Notes under the pieces: generated by a model
What the model saw: the letters and a program-made list of their open reading frames with translations, nothing else
What the model was told of the DNA's origin: nothing
Databases searched by the model: none
Source of the DNA: Galbibacter pacificus
GTDB taxonomy: Bacteria; Bacteroidota; Bacteroidia; Flavobacteriales; Flavobacteriaceae
DNA: 64,000 bases
Assembly (NCBI RefSeq): GCF_029603155.1
Contig: NZ_JAPMUA010000006.1
Location: 1 to 64,000 of the forward strand
Reading direction: 5' to 3'
Shown here: positions 8,101 through 16,604 of the stretch, piece by piece
Layout of the letters: each line of letters starts with the position of its first letter
How positions within the stretch are numbered: position 1 is the first letter of the stretch
Made by a program: the position numbers and the translations under genes

Positions 8101-8826
8101 ATGAAAAATTATTTTCTATCATTGTGCTGTTTGTCAGTATTTTATATGTTCGGACAAAACAGCAAAGTTATCGATAGTGCTGCAATCCACATTCTTGATA
8201 AAATGGGGGAATCCATCGGGAAAATCCATTCCTGCAACTTCCAGATTTCCCGGGCACTGGACAACGATGGCATGTTTGGCATGGAAAAACACTTTTATTT
8301 TGACGACATTACCATGGTAGGGCCAGATAAAATGCTGGTTAAAACCAGAAGCGCCGACCGTAACAGAAATTATTACTACAACGGGAGCAAGTTTATATAC
8401 TATTCTCTAGACGAGAACAACTATTGCGTGGTCGATGCCCCAAACACCATTATTAAAATGATCGACAGCCTCCATAAAAAATTTAGCATACGGTTTCCTG
8501 CCGCCGATGTTTTTTATCCCAGTTTAACCGATGACCTCTTGGAAGAATTCCCAACCATTGTCTATAACGGAACAGAAACCATAGACGATGTAGAATGCCA
8601 GGAAATTCTTGCTTCAAACAATAAAATGAACTTCCAGTTATGGATTACCAACGACGAAAAAGCATTGCCTAAAAAAATAGTCATCATCCATAAGGACGGC
8701 GACCGCCAACAATACGAAGCCACATTTAAAAACTGGAAGATAAATACAGATGTAGAAGACACCATTTTTAACTTTTACCCCCCGGAAGGTTCAAAAAACA
8801 TTAGCATCATGGCCACGTCTAAATAA
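8101..8826 (+). CDS. DUF2092 family exported protein
   Basis: This 241-aa protein has an N-terminal signal peptide (MKNYFLSLCCLSVFYMFGQN). The rest matches the periplasmic DUF2092 pattern as I know it. A beta-rich body contains DKMLVKTRSADRNRNYYYNG and KFIYYSLDENNYCVV, and the end resembles a lipoprotein-carrier (LolA-like) fold with FQLWITNDEKALPKKIVI and FKNWKINTDVEDTIFNFYPP. Genes of this family are often next to DUF6515 genes in Bacteroidota, as here, with 21 bases between the two. They are likely co-transcribed. The substrate is unknown. Confidence 0.8.
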   Translation: MKNYFLSLCCLSVFYMFGQNSKVIDSAAIHILDKMGESIGKIHSCNFQISRALDNDGMFGMEKHFYFDDITMVGPDKMLVKTRSADRNRNYYYNGSKFIYYSLDENNYCVVDAPNTIIKMIDSLHKKFSIRFPAADVFYPSLTDDLLEEFPTIVYNGTETIDDVECQEILASNNKMNFQLWITNDEKALPKKIVIIHKDGDRQQYEATFKNWKINTDVEDTIFNFYPPEGSKNISIMATSK

Positions 8827-8847
8827 CAAACTTTAAAAGATAGAAAG

Positions 8848-9807
8848 ATGAATCCAACTATAAAAAAACATACCATGCATTACGGCAGCCTGTTACTTTT
8901 TGTTCTTTTACTTACGGTCCCCATATCGGTTGAAGCACAAAGGTTTGGGCACGGGTCCAGCATGAGCCGCCCAAATGTATCGCGCCCCTCTACCGGGAGG
9001 CAGCCCATAAACGGGGGATTTCAACGGGAGACAAACAGAAGCTTTCCAAGTTCTCATACCGAATACCGCAGGCCAAGTACAAACAACAACATAGGCAACC
9101 GAAATACAAATATTGGCAACGATAGGAATATAAACTCGCGCTCCAACAACACCAACGTTAGGACCAATAGAAACATTGACAATTCCACGGTAATAAACAA
9201 CAGGGGCGGGCACAACAATGTAAACATAAACGTAAACAACCGCAATACCATTGTTCGCCCTGCAATTCGCCCTTATCCCCGCCCCCCGTATTTCTATGGC
9301 GGATTTAGCTATTATTCATTCCACCCATATTTCTACCATCCTTTTACCCCATTTTACTGGGGCCCGGTATGGCACCCATGGGGATTCTTTGTGGCCTCGT
9401 TGGCCACCACTGCCATTATTGTTAGCATAGAAAACAGCTACCAGCAATATTATTACGATCAAGGAAATTATTACATGAAAGAAAAAGACGGCTATACGGT
9501 TGTCCAGGCACCAGTTGGCGCCACCATTAAAGTACTTCCCGATGGCTATCAGGTTGTTGATGCCGGCGGGGACACTACCGTAAACAATTATTATTACGGA
9601 GGAACCTATTACGAAAAAGACAGCAACGGCTACACCGTGGTCCCACCAACGGCAGGCACCCTTGTTGAACACTTACCCGAAGGTGGCGAAGAAGTACGCA
9701 TTGGCGATCAAACCTACGTTAAATACGGAGAAACCTATTATCAACCGGTTCAGGTAAACGGCAAAAACCAGTACGAAGTAGTTGATGTAAAAGAAGGTCA
9801 AAACTAA
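8848..9807 (+). CDS. DUF6515 family envelope protein
   Basis: This 319-aa exported protein has a signal peptide ending near VSVEAQ or SVEAQR (about residue 31). A long low-complexity segment rich in Asn, Arg and Ser runs from about 35 to 135. A hydrophobic WGFFVASLATTAIIVSI helix follows near 176-192. The C-terminal half has two copies of a YY-x-GYTVV module (EKDGYTVVQAPVGATIKVLP and DSNGYTVVPPTAGTLVEHLP), typical of DUF6515. The low-complexity part may thread peptidoglycan or the periplasm, but that is inference. It is probably in an operon with the DUF2092 gene and is followed by a terminator. Confidence 0.82.
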   Translation: MNPTIKKHTMHYGSLLLFVLLLTVPISVEAQRFGHGSSMSRPNVSRPSTGRQPINGGFQRETNRSFPSSHTEYRRPSTNNNIGNRNTNIGNDRNINSRSNNTNVRTNRNIDNSTVINNRGGHNNVNINVNNRNTIVRPAIRPYPRPPYFYGGFSYYSFHPYFYHPFTPFYWGPVWHPWGFFVASLATTAIIVSIENSYQQYYYDQGNYYMKEKDGYTVVQAPVGATIKVLPDGYQVVDAGGDTTVNNYYYGGTYYEKDSNGYTVVPPTAGTLVEHLPEGGEEVRIGDQTYVKYGETYYQPVQVNGKNQYEVVDVKEGQN

Positions 9808-9837
9808 AACCCTTGCCTAAAATATTTCCTTCATTCA

Positions 9838-9883
9838 TAAACTACCGCATAGCTTTTATGGCATGTGGTAGTTTTTATTTTTT
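9838..9883 (+). terminator. Rho-independent terminator after the DUF6515 gene
   Basis: AACTACC near 9840 pairs with GGTAGTT near 9867-9873, with an inner CAT/ATG pairing in the loop, followed by TTTTATTTTTT. Confidence 0.75.
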
Positions 9884-9922
9884 ATAAATTTGCGCATGCC
9901 GTAATTTAACACCAATTTTTTT

Positions 9923-10249
9923 ATGAACTGGTTTCTTTTAATCATCGCAGGGCTGTTTGAAGTCGGGTTTGCCACCTGCCTGGGAAAAGCCAAAGAAGCA
10001 ACGGGAAATACCGCTACCTATTGGTATATTGGTTTTGTTGTTTGTTTAACCATAAGCATGCTATTGCTTATCAAGGTAACACAATCGCTGCCCATTGGCA
10101 CTGCTTATGCCGTATGGACGGGCATTGGGGCCATTGGCACCGTTGTTGCCGGCATAGCCCTGTTTAACGAGCCCGTGGATTTTTGGCGCGTGTTTTTTAT
10201 TTCAACTTTAATAATTTCTGTTGTAGGCCTTAAATTTGTTTCGCATTAA
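9923..10249 (+). CDS. SMR-family small exporter (SugE/Gdx-like)
   Basis: This 108-aa protein has four membrane helices and belongs to the small multidrug resistance family. The essential membrane Glu is at position 13 (AGLFEVGFATCLGKA). Helix 3 holds the GTAYAVWTGIGAIGTV signature. The LGKAKEATG loop and the overall sequence look more like the SugE/Gdx guanidinium-exporter branch than EmrE, but no guanidine riboswitch is visible in front of the gene. SMR proteins act as antiparallel dimers in the inner membrane, exchanging a cation for protons. The gene starts shortly after the preceding terminator and stands 39 bases before the Dabb gene on the same strand. Confidence 0.9.
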   Translation: MNWFLLIIAGLFEVGFATCLGKAKEATGNTATYWYIGFVVCLTISMLLLIKVTQSLPIGTAYAVWTGIGAIGTVVAGIALFNEPVDFWRVFFISTLIISVVGLKFVSH

Positions 10250-10288
10250 CTGCTCTTTTTAGTATCTTCGGAATTAAAATCACAACCT

Positions 10289-10669
10289 ATGAAAATCAAC
10301 CGAATTATCCTTCTTCTCGTTACCATTGCCCTAATTTCGTTTACAGCATGCAATACCGTTTCTTCTAAAAAAGGAACAATTACCCACACCGTATTCTTTA
10401 AACTGAAGCATCCGCAAGGAAGCGAAGCCGAAAAAGTTTTTTTGGAAAAAGCAGTAGCCTTAAAATCCATTTCAACGGTAATGAACATGACCTGCGTAAA
10501 AGAAATAGGCAAAAAGAACGATTTCGACTGGGGCTTGACCATGCAATTTAAAAACCAAACCGATTACGACACTTATTCCAACCATCCAGACCACGTGGCA
10601 TTTGTAGAAAATGTATGGAAAAAAGAAGTAGCCGACTTTATGGAAATAGATTATATAGATGCACCATAA
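10289..10669 (+). CDS. Dabb-domain (stress-responsive alpha/beta barrel) lipoprotein
   Basis: This 126-aa protein carries a lipoprotein signal (ALISFTACNT, with Cys near residue 21), so it should be anchored in the envelope. Residues 32-124 form a Dabb domain of the ferredoxin-like dimeric barrel class: ITHTVFFKLKHPQGSEAE at the start, DWGLTMQFKNQTDYDTYSNH in the middle and HVAFVENVWKKEVADFMEIDY at the end. Dabb proteins are often stress-linked or act as small-molecule enzymes; no reaction can be named from sequence. It follows the SMR gene closely. Confidence 0.88.
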   Translation: MKINRIILLLVTIALISFTACNTVSSKKGTITHTVFFKLKHPQGSEAEKVFLEKAVALKSISTVMNMTCVKEIGKKNDFDWGLTMQFKNQTDYDTYSNHPDHVAFVENVWKKEVADFMEIDYIDAP

Positions 10670-10699
10670 ATTAAAGGCAACCAACCACGGCTGTTAATA

Positions 10700-10920
10700 T
10701 ACCCATCCGTACCCGTTTTTTACTGCTCAGGACACGTACTTAACCTGCCCGAAGCTATTTTTTACCCATCCCGACACGTTAACAAACCATCTGGCGGGGT
10801 TATTTACTTGTCCAGATACGTTAGTGGACGTATCCCGAGCTATTTTTTACCTATCCGGAAGGGTTCTAGATATGTTGGTGGACGTATCTCGTGAGGTTCC
10901 GGACGTGTCCAGATAGCTAT
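10700..10920. repeat. Degenerate tandem array of about ten 19-23-nt units
   Basis: This otherwise empty stretch consists of related units best read on the minus strand, each with a core like CGGGATACGTCC or CTGGACAAGT followed by a variable A-rich or CTAAC part. Exact shared words are AGCTATTTTTTACC at 10753-10766 and 10838-10851, and GTGGACGTATC at 10824-10834 and 10878-10888. Units are 19-23 nt, with one or two longer. No open frame spans it. From 10921 to 11084 I see nothing else. Confidence 0.65.
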
Positions 10921-11084
10921 CAAGACTAATTGGGATTTACCACTATTTATTATCTTTAGTTTTTCGGTGGAAAACCCTCGTGGATTTCCCGCAACAAACC
11001 ATTTCAAACCCATCGGGATCCATACGAAAAACTAACTACACAAAAGATATTTTTCGTAAATTCGTTTAATAAAAGAGTTATAAA

Positions 11085-11358
11085 ATGGATACTCTAACAA
11101 CAAAATTGGAATTATTAAAAGCTATTTTGGAAAGTGAAAATTCCGAATTTATCAGACACAACGATTGGGTTTTAAAAACAACCAGAAATTGGACAAATTG
11201 AAACTAGCTTAAAGCATAGAAAGCATCAATTTAGATATTATTTAGTCTTTAAAAATTATAAAATAGTTTATTGGATAAATTACGATTTCAACAGAATTGA
11301 AAGTGCAAATGTGTTCGACACTAGACAAAACCCTGAAAAAATAAACAACATGAAATAA
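11085..11358 (+). pseudogene. Remnant of a type II toxin-antitoxin pair (fused antitoxin start and RelE/ParE-like toxin end)
   Basis: A 38-codon frame from 11085 starts MDTLTTKLELLKAILESENS, like small Bacteroidota antitoxins, and then stops at 11199. In another frame, bases from about 11179 to the TAA at 11356-11358 encode KPEIGQIETSLKHRKHQF, then YYLVFKNYKIVYWI, then VFDTRQNPEKINNMK, which is the C-terminal half of a RelE/ParE-like toxin. The antitoxin C terminus and toxin N terminus are missing. A deletion that joined the two genes explains this. The match to the families is by eye. Confidence 0.65.
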
Positions 11359-11385
11359 AAAAGCGTATTGCCGTTGTTTAACTAA

Positions 11386-12690
11386 TTAAACCACAGGCTT
11401 TCCATAAAGGTCGAAGTCTCCGGCTTCTTCAATAAAGATTTCGGCAAATTCGCCGGTTTTTAAGTAATATTGAGAGGCATCTACCAATACTTCATTATCA
11501 ACATCGGGAGAATCGAACTCGGTGCGCCCAACAAAATAATTGCCTTCTTTCCGGTCTATTACGCAACGGAACGTCTTCCCTACCTTTTCCTGGTTTAGCT
11601 CCCATGAAATCTGCGACTGTATGTCCATAATTTCTGAGGCACGCTGTTGTTTAACTTCTTCTGGTACATTATCTTCTAAATTATAGGCATGCGTGTTTTC
11701 TTCATGGCTATAGGTAAAACAGCCCAAACGTTCAAAACGCATTTCCTTGACCCAGTTTTTTAAAATCTGGAAGTCTTCTTCCGTTTCTCCGGGATAACCA
11801 ACTATCAATGTGGTACGAATGGCCATTTCGGGCACCGCTTTTCTAAAATCACGTAATAAACGTGTGGTTTTTTCGTATGTGGTACCACGACGCATCGATT
11901 TTAAAATAGCATCAGAAATATGCTGAAGCGGGATATCTATATAATTACAAATTTTAGGCTCTTGCTTCATTACTTCCAATACGTCCATCGGGAAACCGGT
12001 CGGGAATGCATAGTGCAAACGTATCCATTCTATTCCTTCTACTTTAACTAGTTCTTTCAATAGATCGGCCAAAGCACGTTTTTTATAGAGATCGAGTCCG
12101 TAATAGGTTAAATCTTGCGCAATAAGCACCAATTCTTTCACCCCGTTATCCGCCAGGTTTTGAGCTTCTTTTACCAAGGCTTCAACGGGCGTGCTTTTAT
12201 GTTTACCGCGCATTAACGGAATGGCACAAAAACTACACGGACGGTCGCAACCTTCGGCAATTTTTAAATACGCATAGTTTTTAGGGGTTGTTGTAAGCCG
12301 TTCGCCTATTAATTCATGTTTATAATCGGCTCCCAAAGCCTTTAATAAACTTGGTAATTCGGTTGTGCCAAAGTATTGGTCCACATCGGGAATCTCTTTT
12401 TGCAAATCAGGCTTATAGCGTTCGCTCAAACATCCGGTTACAAAAACTTTATCAACTTCTCCTTGTTCTTTCTTCTGTAGGAATTCAAGAATGGTATTTA
12501 CACTTTCTTCTTTGGCGTTATTAATAAAGCCGCAGGTATTAATTACCACTACATTTCCATCATCTTCATGTGCCACTTCTTTTCCACTTGCCTTGAGTTG
12601 CCCCATTAACACCTCGCTGTCGTATACATTTTTGGAACATCCTAATGTAACTACATTGATTTTATTTTTTTTAAGTGACTTCGTTCTCAT
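11386..12690 (-). CDS. rimO: Ribosomal protein S12 methylthiotransferase RimO
   Basis: This 434-aa radical-SAM enzyme methylthiolates the conserved Asp of ribosomal protein S12. The N-terminal UPF0004 domain begins KINVVTLGCSKNVYDSE and holds its iron-sulfur Cys residues. The radical-SAM motif is EGCDRPCSFCAIPLMRGKHKS near residue 145. A TRAM domain closes the protein (FRCVIDRKEGNYFVGRTEFDSPDVDNEVLV). The TLGCSKN opening and S12-type length distinguish it from MiaB. It sits downstream of ftsY on the same strand, as in other flavobacteria. Confidence 0.95.
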   Translation of the reverse strand: MRTKSLKKNKINVVTLGCSKNVYDSEVLMGQLKASGKEVAHEDDGNVVVINTCGFINNAKEESVNTILEFLQKKEQGEVDKVFVTGCLSERYKPDLQKEIPDVDQYFGTTELPSLLKALGADYKHELIGERLTTTPKNYAYLKIAEGCDRPCSFCAIPLMRGKHKSTPVEALVKEAQNLADNGVKELVLIAQDLTYYGLDLYKKRALADLLKELVKVEGIEWIRLHYAFPTGFPMDVLEVMKQEPKICNYIDIPLQHISDAILKSMRRGTTYEKTTRLLRDFRKAVPEMAIRTTLIVGYPGETEEDFQILKNWVKEMRFERLGCFTYSHEENTHAYNLEDNVPEEVKQQRASEIMDIQSQISWELNQEKVGKTFRCVIDRKEGNYFVGRTEFDSPDVDNEVLVDASQYYLKTGEFAEIFIEEAGDFDLYGKPVV

Positions 12691-12813
12691 ACCCGACTAT
12701 AATTATAAATGATAAATATTGAATTTTATCTATCTCATTTTTAAGCGCTAGAAAGCAGTTTGCAAAATTACAACTTGAAAGTGTATTATACGAAGATTAT
12801 ACCAACAAAATAA

Positions 12814-13095
12814 TTATGAAGCAAAAAGCCCATGCAAATAAGGAATCAGTTTTGGTTCGTAATAGCGGAGCGCCGAAAGCAATACTATGCATATGCCGGC
12901 AAAATACCAATTGTATGTTTCTTTTTTGATTACCCGAAACCCAAACCATGCTACAATGCCCAAAAAAACAGCTATAAGCAAATTGGGCCAAAACCACATT
13001 CCTTTAACAATGGCGTATATTTTTACGGCTGCATAAAACAAACAGTAGTACGCTATTATTTTGGTAACGGTAATTAAAAACGGGGCTGGTTTCAT
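12814..13095 (-). CDS. Small membrane protein of unknown function
   Basis: This 93-aa protein has about three hydrophobic segments: ITVTKIIAYYCLFYAAVKIYAI, FWPNLLIAVFLGIVAWFGFRV and WYFAGICIVLLSALRYY. It is likely an integral inner-membrane protein. Its start overlaps the ftsY stop by one base, so it is probably translated with ftsY. No known domain is recognised. Confidence 0.8.
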   Translation of the reverse strand: MKPAPFLITVTKIIAYYCLFYAAVKIYAIVKGMWFWPNLLIAVFLGIVAWFGFRVIKKETYNWYFAGICIVLLSALRYYEPKLIPYLHGLFAS

Positions 13096-14048
13096 TATTT
13101 AAAAAAGGAATCAACAAATTCGTATTTATTAAAGACTTGCAAGTCCTCAATACCTTCGCCAACGCCTATATATTTTACGGGTATTTGAAACTCATCGGAA
13201 ATACCGATAACAACACCGCCCTTTGCCGTTCCGTCCAGTTTTGTTACTGCCAAAGAAGTTACTTCGGTGGCTTTTGTAAATTGTTTGGCCTGTTCAAAAG
13301 CGTTTTGTCCTGTAGAACCGTCCAGTACCAAAAGTACCTCATGCGGTGCATTATCCACCACTTTTTGCATAACACGCTTAACCTTGGTAAGCTCGTTCAT
13401 CAGGTTTATTTTATTATGAAGTCTTCCGGCAGTATCGATAATAACAACATCGGCATCTTGAGAAACAGCCGATTTCAAGGCATCGAACGCAACTGATGCA
13501 GGATCGCTCCCCATTTGCTGTTTTACTATGGGCACTTCTACACGGTCTGCCCAAACTTGAAGCTGGTCTATTGCCGCAGCCCTAAAAGTATCGGCGGCCC
13601 CCAAAACCACTTTTTTCCCTTGTTTTTTAAATTGATAGGCAAGTTTACCGATGGTTGTGGTCTTGCCAACGCCATTTACGCCAACAACCATTAACACATA
13701 CGGTTTTTTTCCTTCGGGAATAACAAAATCTTTTTCTTCGCCAGAATTAGTCTCAGAAAGTAAGCCTGCAATTTCTTCGCGTAGAATTAAATTGAGCTCG
13801 TCGGTCCCTAAATATTTGTCCTTGGCCACACGTTCTTCAATACGCTCAATTACCTTTAGGGTAGTATTCACGCCAACATCGCTCGTTACCAATACTTCTT
13901 CAAGGTTGTCAAGCACCTCATCATCTACCTTAGACTTTCCTGCTACGGCTTTCCCCAGTTTGGAGAAAAAACTGTCTTTGGACTTTTCCAGCCCTTTATC
14001 TAAAGTTTCTTTTTTTTCTGATGAAAATATTTTTTTAAAAAAACTCAT
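13095..14048 (-). CDS. ftsY: Signal recognition particle receptor FtsY
   Basis: This 317-aa GTPase docks SRP-ribosome complexes at the inner membrane. It has a short, charged N terminus, then the NG domains. The G motifs are all present: GVNGVGKTTTIGKLA, DTFRAAAIDQL, DTAGRLHNK and TKLDGTAKGG. The end, GVGEGIEDLQVFNKYEFVDSFF, is the usual FtsY ending. It lacks the long acidic A domain of E. coli FtsY, as is common outside Proteobacteria. A strong hairpin lies between it and the upstream ribosomal genes, so it likely has its own promoter in the 14049-14202 region. Confidence 0.97.
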   Translation of the reverse strand: MSFFKKIFSSEKKETLDKGLEKSKDSFFSKLGKAVAGKSKVDDEVLDNLEEVLVTSDVGVNTTLKVIERIEERVAKDKYLGTDELNLILREEIAGLLSETNSGEEKDFVIPEGKKPYVLMVVGVNGVGKTTTIGKLAYQFKKQGKKVVLGAADTFRAAAIDQLQVWADRVEVPIVKQQMGSDPASVAFDALKSAVSQDADVVIIDTAGRLHNKINLMNELTKVKRVMQKVVDNAPHEVLLVLDGSTGQNAFEQAKQFTKATEVTSLAVTKLDGTAKGGVVIGISDEFQIPVKYIGVGEGIEDLQVFNKYEFVDSFFK

Positions 14049-14202
14049 ATTTCAATGGGTAATTAATGCCCTTTACGGCATAAAAGTTTATTTAATGAAA
14101 AACGCCTGTCAATTTTAATTCTTTCAATCCTTAAACCCCGCACAACAGATGGCACCTATTATGCAAAAAATGGTTTTGCAATTTATGTCAAAGATATAAA
14201 AA

Positions 14203-14232
14203 CAAAAAGCTACTTTCTATAGGAAAGTAGCC
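14203..14232 (-). terminator. Rho-independent terminator after the rpmB-rpmG-DUF4295 operon
   Basis: GCTACTTTC at 14209-14217 and GAAAGTAGC at 14223-14231 form a perfect 9-bp stem with a 5-base loop. On the minus strand a TTTTTGTTTTT tract follows. Confidence 0.88.
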
Positions 14233-14261
14233 TTAATATATATTGTAAAGTTGTGAACTTC

Positions 14262-14414
14262 TTAATTTTCTTTTAACCAGTCGTTAACTGTTTCCGGAGT
14301 CATTACAGCTTCTACAAAAGTGTAAGCACCTGTTTTAGGAGACTTGACCATTTTTATAGCTTTGGTCAATCTCTTTGAACTTGTTTGTAAAGTTGCTACT
14401 GTCTTCTTTGCCAT
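14262..14414 (-). CDS. DUF4295 family protein (50 aa)
   Basis: A 50-aa basic protein starts MAKKTVATLQTSSKRLTKAI and ends VMTPETVNDWLKEN. This matches the small DUF4295 proteins that lie after rpmB and rpmG in Bacteroidota. It is the last gene of the ribosomal operon, 10 bases after rpmG, and is followed by a terminator. Its position suggests a link to the large ribosomal subunit or translation, but no function is established to my knowledge. Confidence 0.92.
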   Translation of the reverse strand: MAKKTVATLQTSSKRLTKAIKMVKSPKTGAYTFVEAVMTPETVNDWLKEN

Positions 14415-14424
14415 GGCTTCTTAA

Positions 14425-14607
14425 TTATTTAATTTCTTTATGAACAGTCATTTTCTTAAGGATAGGGTTGAATTTCTTGATTTCAAGTCTATCCGGAGTG
14501 TTCTTTTTATTTTTTGTGGTGATGTAACGGGAAGTTCCTGGCTTGCCAGACTCTTTGTGCTCGGTACATTCTAAAATAACCTGTATTCTATTACCTTTTT
14601 TTGCCAT
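14425..14607 (-). CDS. rpmG: 50S ribosomal protein L33
   Basis: This 60-aa ribosomal protein shows the L33 pattern: IQVILECTEHKESGKPGTSR, YITTKNKKNTPDRLEIKKF and NPILKKMTVHKEIK. Only one Cys is present, so this is a zinc-free C-minus type rather than the four-Cys type. It lies between rpmB and the DUF4295 gene in one operon. Confidence 0.97.
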   Translation of the reverse strand: MAKKGNRIQVILECTEHKESGKPGTSRYITTKNKKNTPDRLEIKKFNPILKKMTVHKEIK

Positions 14608-14634
14608 TTTTATATTGTTTTAACGGATAATTAA

Positions 14635-14871
14635 TTACTTAATAAATCCTTTTTCTTTTGCCTCTTTTAAAACCGCAGAAATACCTTTTTTGTTAATTGT
14701 TTTTAACGCAGCGGTAGAAATTTTAAGAGTAACCCAACGGTCTTCTTCTGGTATGAAGAAACGTTTTTTGATTAGGTTAGCATCAAATTTACGTTTGGTT
14801 TTGTTCATTGCATGAGAAACGTTGTTTCCCACCATTGCCTTCTTTCCTGTAAGTTCACAAACTCTTGACAT
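14635..14871 (-). CDS. rpmB: 50S ribosomal protein L28
   Basis: This 78-aa protein has the standard L28 pattern, starting MSRVCELTGKKAMVGNNVSH and continuing KTKRKFDANLIKKRFFIPEE. It is the first gene of the operon rpmB-rpmG-DUF4295, starting 75 bases upstream of the cinA stop. Confidence 0.97.
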   Translation of the reverse strand: MSRVCELTGKKAMVGNNVSHAMNKTKRKFDANLIKKRFFIPEEDRWVTLKISTAALKTINKKGISAVLKEAKEKGFIK

Positions 14872-14946
14872 TATTCTATACTTTAGTGTTATTTTAAAAC
14901 AGGGTGCAAATTAACGAATTTTTCACTTGACAGACAAGCAAATGGA

Positions 14947-16194
14947 TTATTTTTTTAAAATTTCTTTCCAGAGCAATTCAAAAGCTTTGTTAACCGCTTT
15001 ATTAATCACTTTTTCACGGTGATTTCCAAAATTAAACTCCTGTACCTTTACGTCAAAGGGTGTGGCCAAGGCTATAAAGACCGTCCCGATGGCTGCATCA
15101 GAATCTCCTTTTGCTGGGCCTGCATTTCCAGTGGTCGCTATTGCATAACTGGTATTGAAAAGCTTTTGGGCATTTAAAGCCATTGCCGTTGCCACTTCGG
15201 CACTTACTACCGAATGTTTGTCTATAAGCAATTTATCGATGTTTAAAACCTCTATTTTGGCACTGGTAGCATAACTTACTACGCTGCCCGTAAAATAAGC
15301 CGATGAACCGGATACCGAAGTAAAGGTTTCGGCTATTTTGCCCCCCGTGCAGCTTTCGGCCGTGGAAACTGTTTGCCCTCTTTCGCTTAGCAGTTTTCCG
15401 GTGAGTATTTCCAGAGCACTGTCTTCTTCAAGGCCGTAATAAATATCTTCAATAAGTGGTTTTAAACTTTGTATCTGTGCTTCAATTTCATCTTCAAGTA
15501 TATTCATGTCTTCCCCTTTTCCTGAAAGACGGAGCCTAACTTTTCCCAAATTAGGCAAATAAGCCAACCGTATATGCCTTGGAAGGGCTTTTTCCCAATC
15601 TTCAATACGTTCTGCCAGCGAGCTTTCTCCTAATCCATAGGTAATCATTGTTTTATGAAGAATGTACGGCCGTTTATATTTTGCCTGTATGCGCGGCATT
15701 ACCTCGTTTGTAATGAGTCCCTCCATCTCCAACGGGACACCAGGCAAGGAAATTATGGTTTTATTGCCTTTTTCTATCCACATACCGGGCGCTGTGCCGT
15801 ATTGATTATTTAAAACCGTAGCCTTGGAAAGTACCATGGCCTGAGAACGGTTAAGGTTGGAAATGGGGGCGTTTATGTATTTTTTAAACAAGGCCTCGAT
15901 GTGCGCCAAAACGGCCGGGTCTTCCACCAGCTTGTCATTAAAATAGTCGCATAATGTATGCTTGGTAACATCGTCTTTGGTGGGCCCCAATCCGCCTGTA
16001 ATTATAATAATATCTGCTCGTCCTTCCGCTTCCTTAATCGACTGAAGGATATGTTCCCTGTCGTCTTGTACTGAAGTAATTTGATATACCGAAACTCCAA
16101 TATTATTCAATTGTTTCGCTATAAAGGCTGAATTTGTATCTACTATTTGGCCAATAAGTATCTCATCTCCAATAGTAATTATCTCTGCAAACAT
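14947..16194 (-). CDS. cinA: Competence/damage-inducible protein CinA with nicotinamide-nucleotide amidase domain
   Basis: This 415-aa protein has two parts. The N-terminal MoCF-like domain starts with AEIITIGDEILIGQIVDTN and contains IIITGGLGPTKDD. The C-terminal PncC domain has TVSTAESCTGGKIAETFTS, GSVVSYATSAK and ATTGNAGPAKGD, and hydrolyses the amide of nicotinamide mononucleotide. The length matches full CinA. The Hpt gene stop is four bases upstream of its start, so the two are probably co-transcribed. Confidence 0.95.
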   Translation of the reverse strand: MFAEIITIGDEILIGQIVDTNSAFIAKQLNNIGVSVYQITSVQDDREHILQSIKEAEGRADIIIITGGLGPTKDDVTKHTLCDYFNDKLVEDPAVLAHIEALFKKYINAPISNLNRSQAMVLSKATVLNNQYGTAPGMWIEKGNKTIISLPGVPLEMEGLITNEVMPRIQAKYKRPYILHKTMITYGLGESSLAERIEDWEKALPRHIRLAYLPNLGKVRLRLSGKGEDMNILEDEIEAQIQSLKPLIEDIYYGLEEDSALEILTGKLLSERGQTVSTAESCTGGKIAETFTSVSGSSAYFTGSVVSYATSAKIEVLNIDKLLIDKHSVVSAEVATAMALNAQKLFNTSYAIATTGNAGPAKGDSDAAIGTVFIALATPFDVKVQEFNFGNHREKVINKAVNKAFELLWKEILKK

Positions 16195-16197
16195 TTA

Positions 16198-16533
16198 TTA
16201 TTTTAAATAGTTTCTATATGCATCAAAGGCTGCTTGTAGTTCTGTTTCGGCCTCTAAATAGGTTTTTTCTATGGCGTCAATGTTTTTATCGCCCCTTGCA
16301 TGACCTTCTATGGCCAGCATATGTTCCCTTACCTGGTCTATCCCAAGCAGGTCTGCATTGGGCTTTATTTTATGAGCAAATTGATAGATATGGTCAAACT
16401 CTTTATTGGCTATCGCTTTCTTTAGGTTTTCTATATCATCGGGTGTTTCGCTTATAAAGGTCTGAATTACGGAGGTGTTAAATTCTTTGTCCCCGCCAGA
16501 GAGTTCGTTTAGTTTATTTAGGCTATATTTCAT
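16198..16533 (-). CDS. Histidine phosphotransfer (Hpt) domain protein
   Basis: This 111-aa four-helix protein is a stand-alone Hpt module. The phospho-accepting His lies in QFAHKIKPNADLLG (near residue 53), the family H-box. It should shuttle phosphate between a hybrid kinase and a response regulator, but neither is encoded in this window. It precedes cinA by three bases, an arrangement that suggests shared transcription rather than shared function. Confidence 0.9.
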   Translation of the reverse strand: MKYSLNKLNELSGGDKEFNTSVIQTFISETPDDIENLKKAIANKEFDHIYQFAHKIKPNADLLGIDQVREHMLAIEGHARGDKNIDAIEKTYLEAETELQAAFDAYRNYLK

Positions 16534-16604
16534 CTTGATATGTTTTTTTAGGTTCTATGGTGTTTTGGGTCTAACTTAAGGTTGTTTTTTATATAAATCT
16601 TTTT

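Noticed and set aside
9923..10249. Guanidine riboswitch before the SMR gene
   Set aside because: The short space before the gene is taken by the preceding terminator and shows no ykkC or mini-ykkC-like hairpins.
10700..10920. CRISPR-like array
   Set aside because: Units are 19-23 nt and degenerate, without spacers of regular length, and no cas gene is present.
13651..14118. A 155-residue plus-strand frame
   Set aside because: It is antisense to ftsY, Ser/Thr-rich low-quality protein with no motif.
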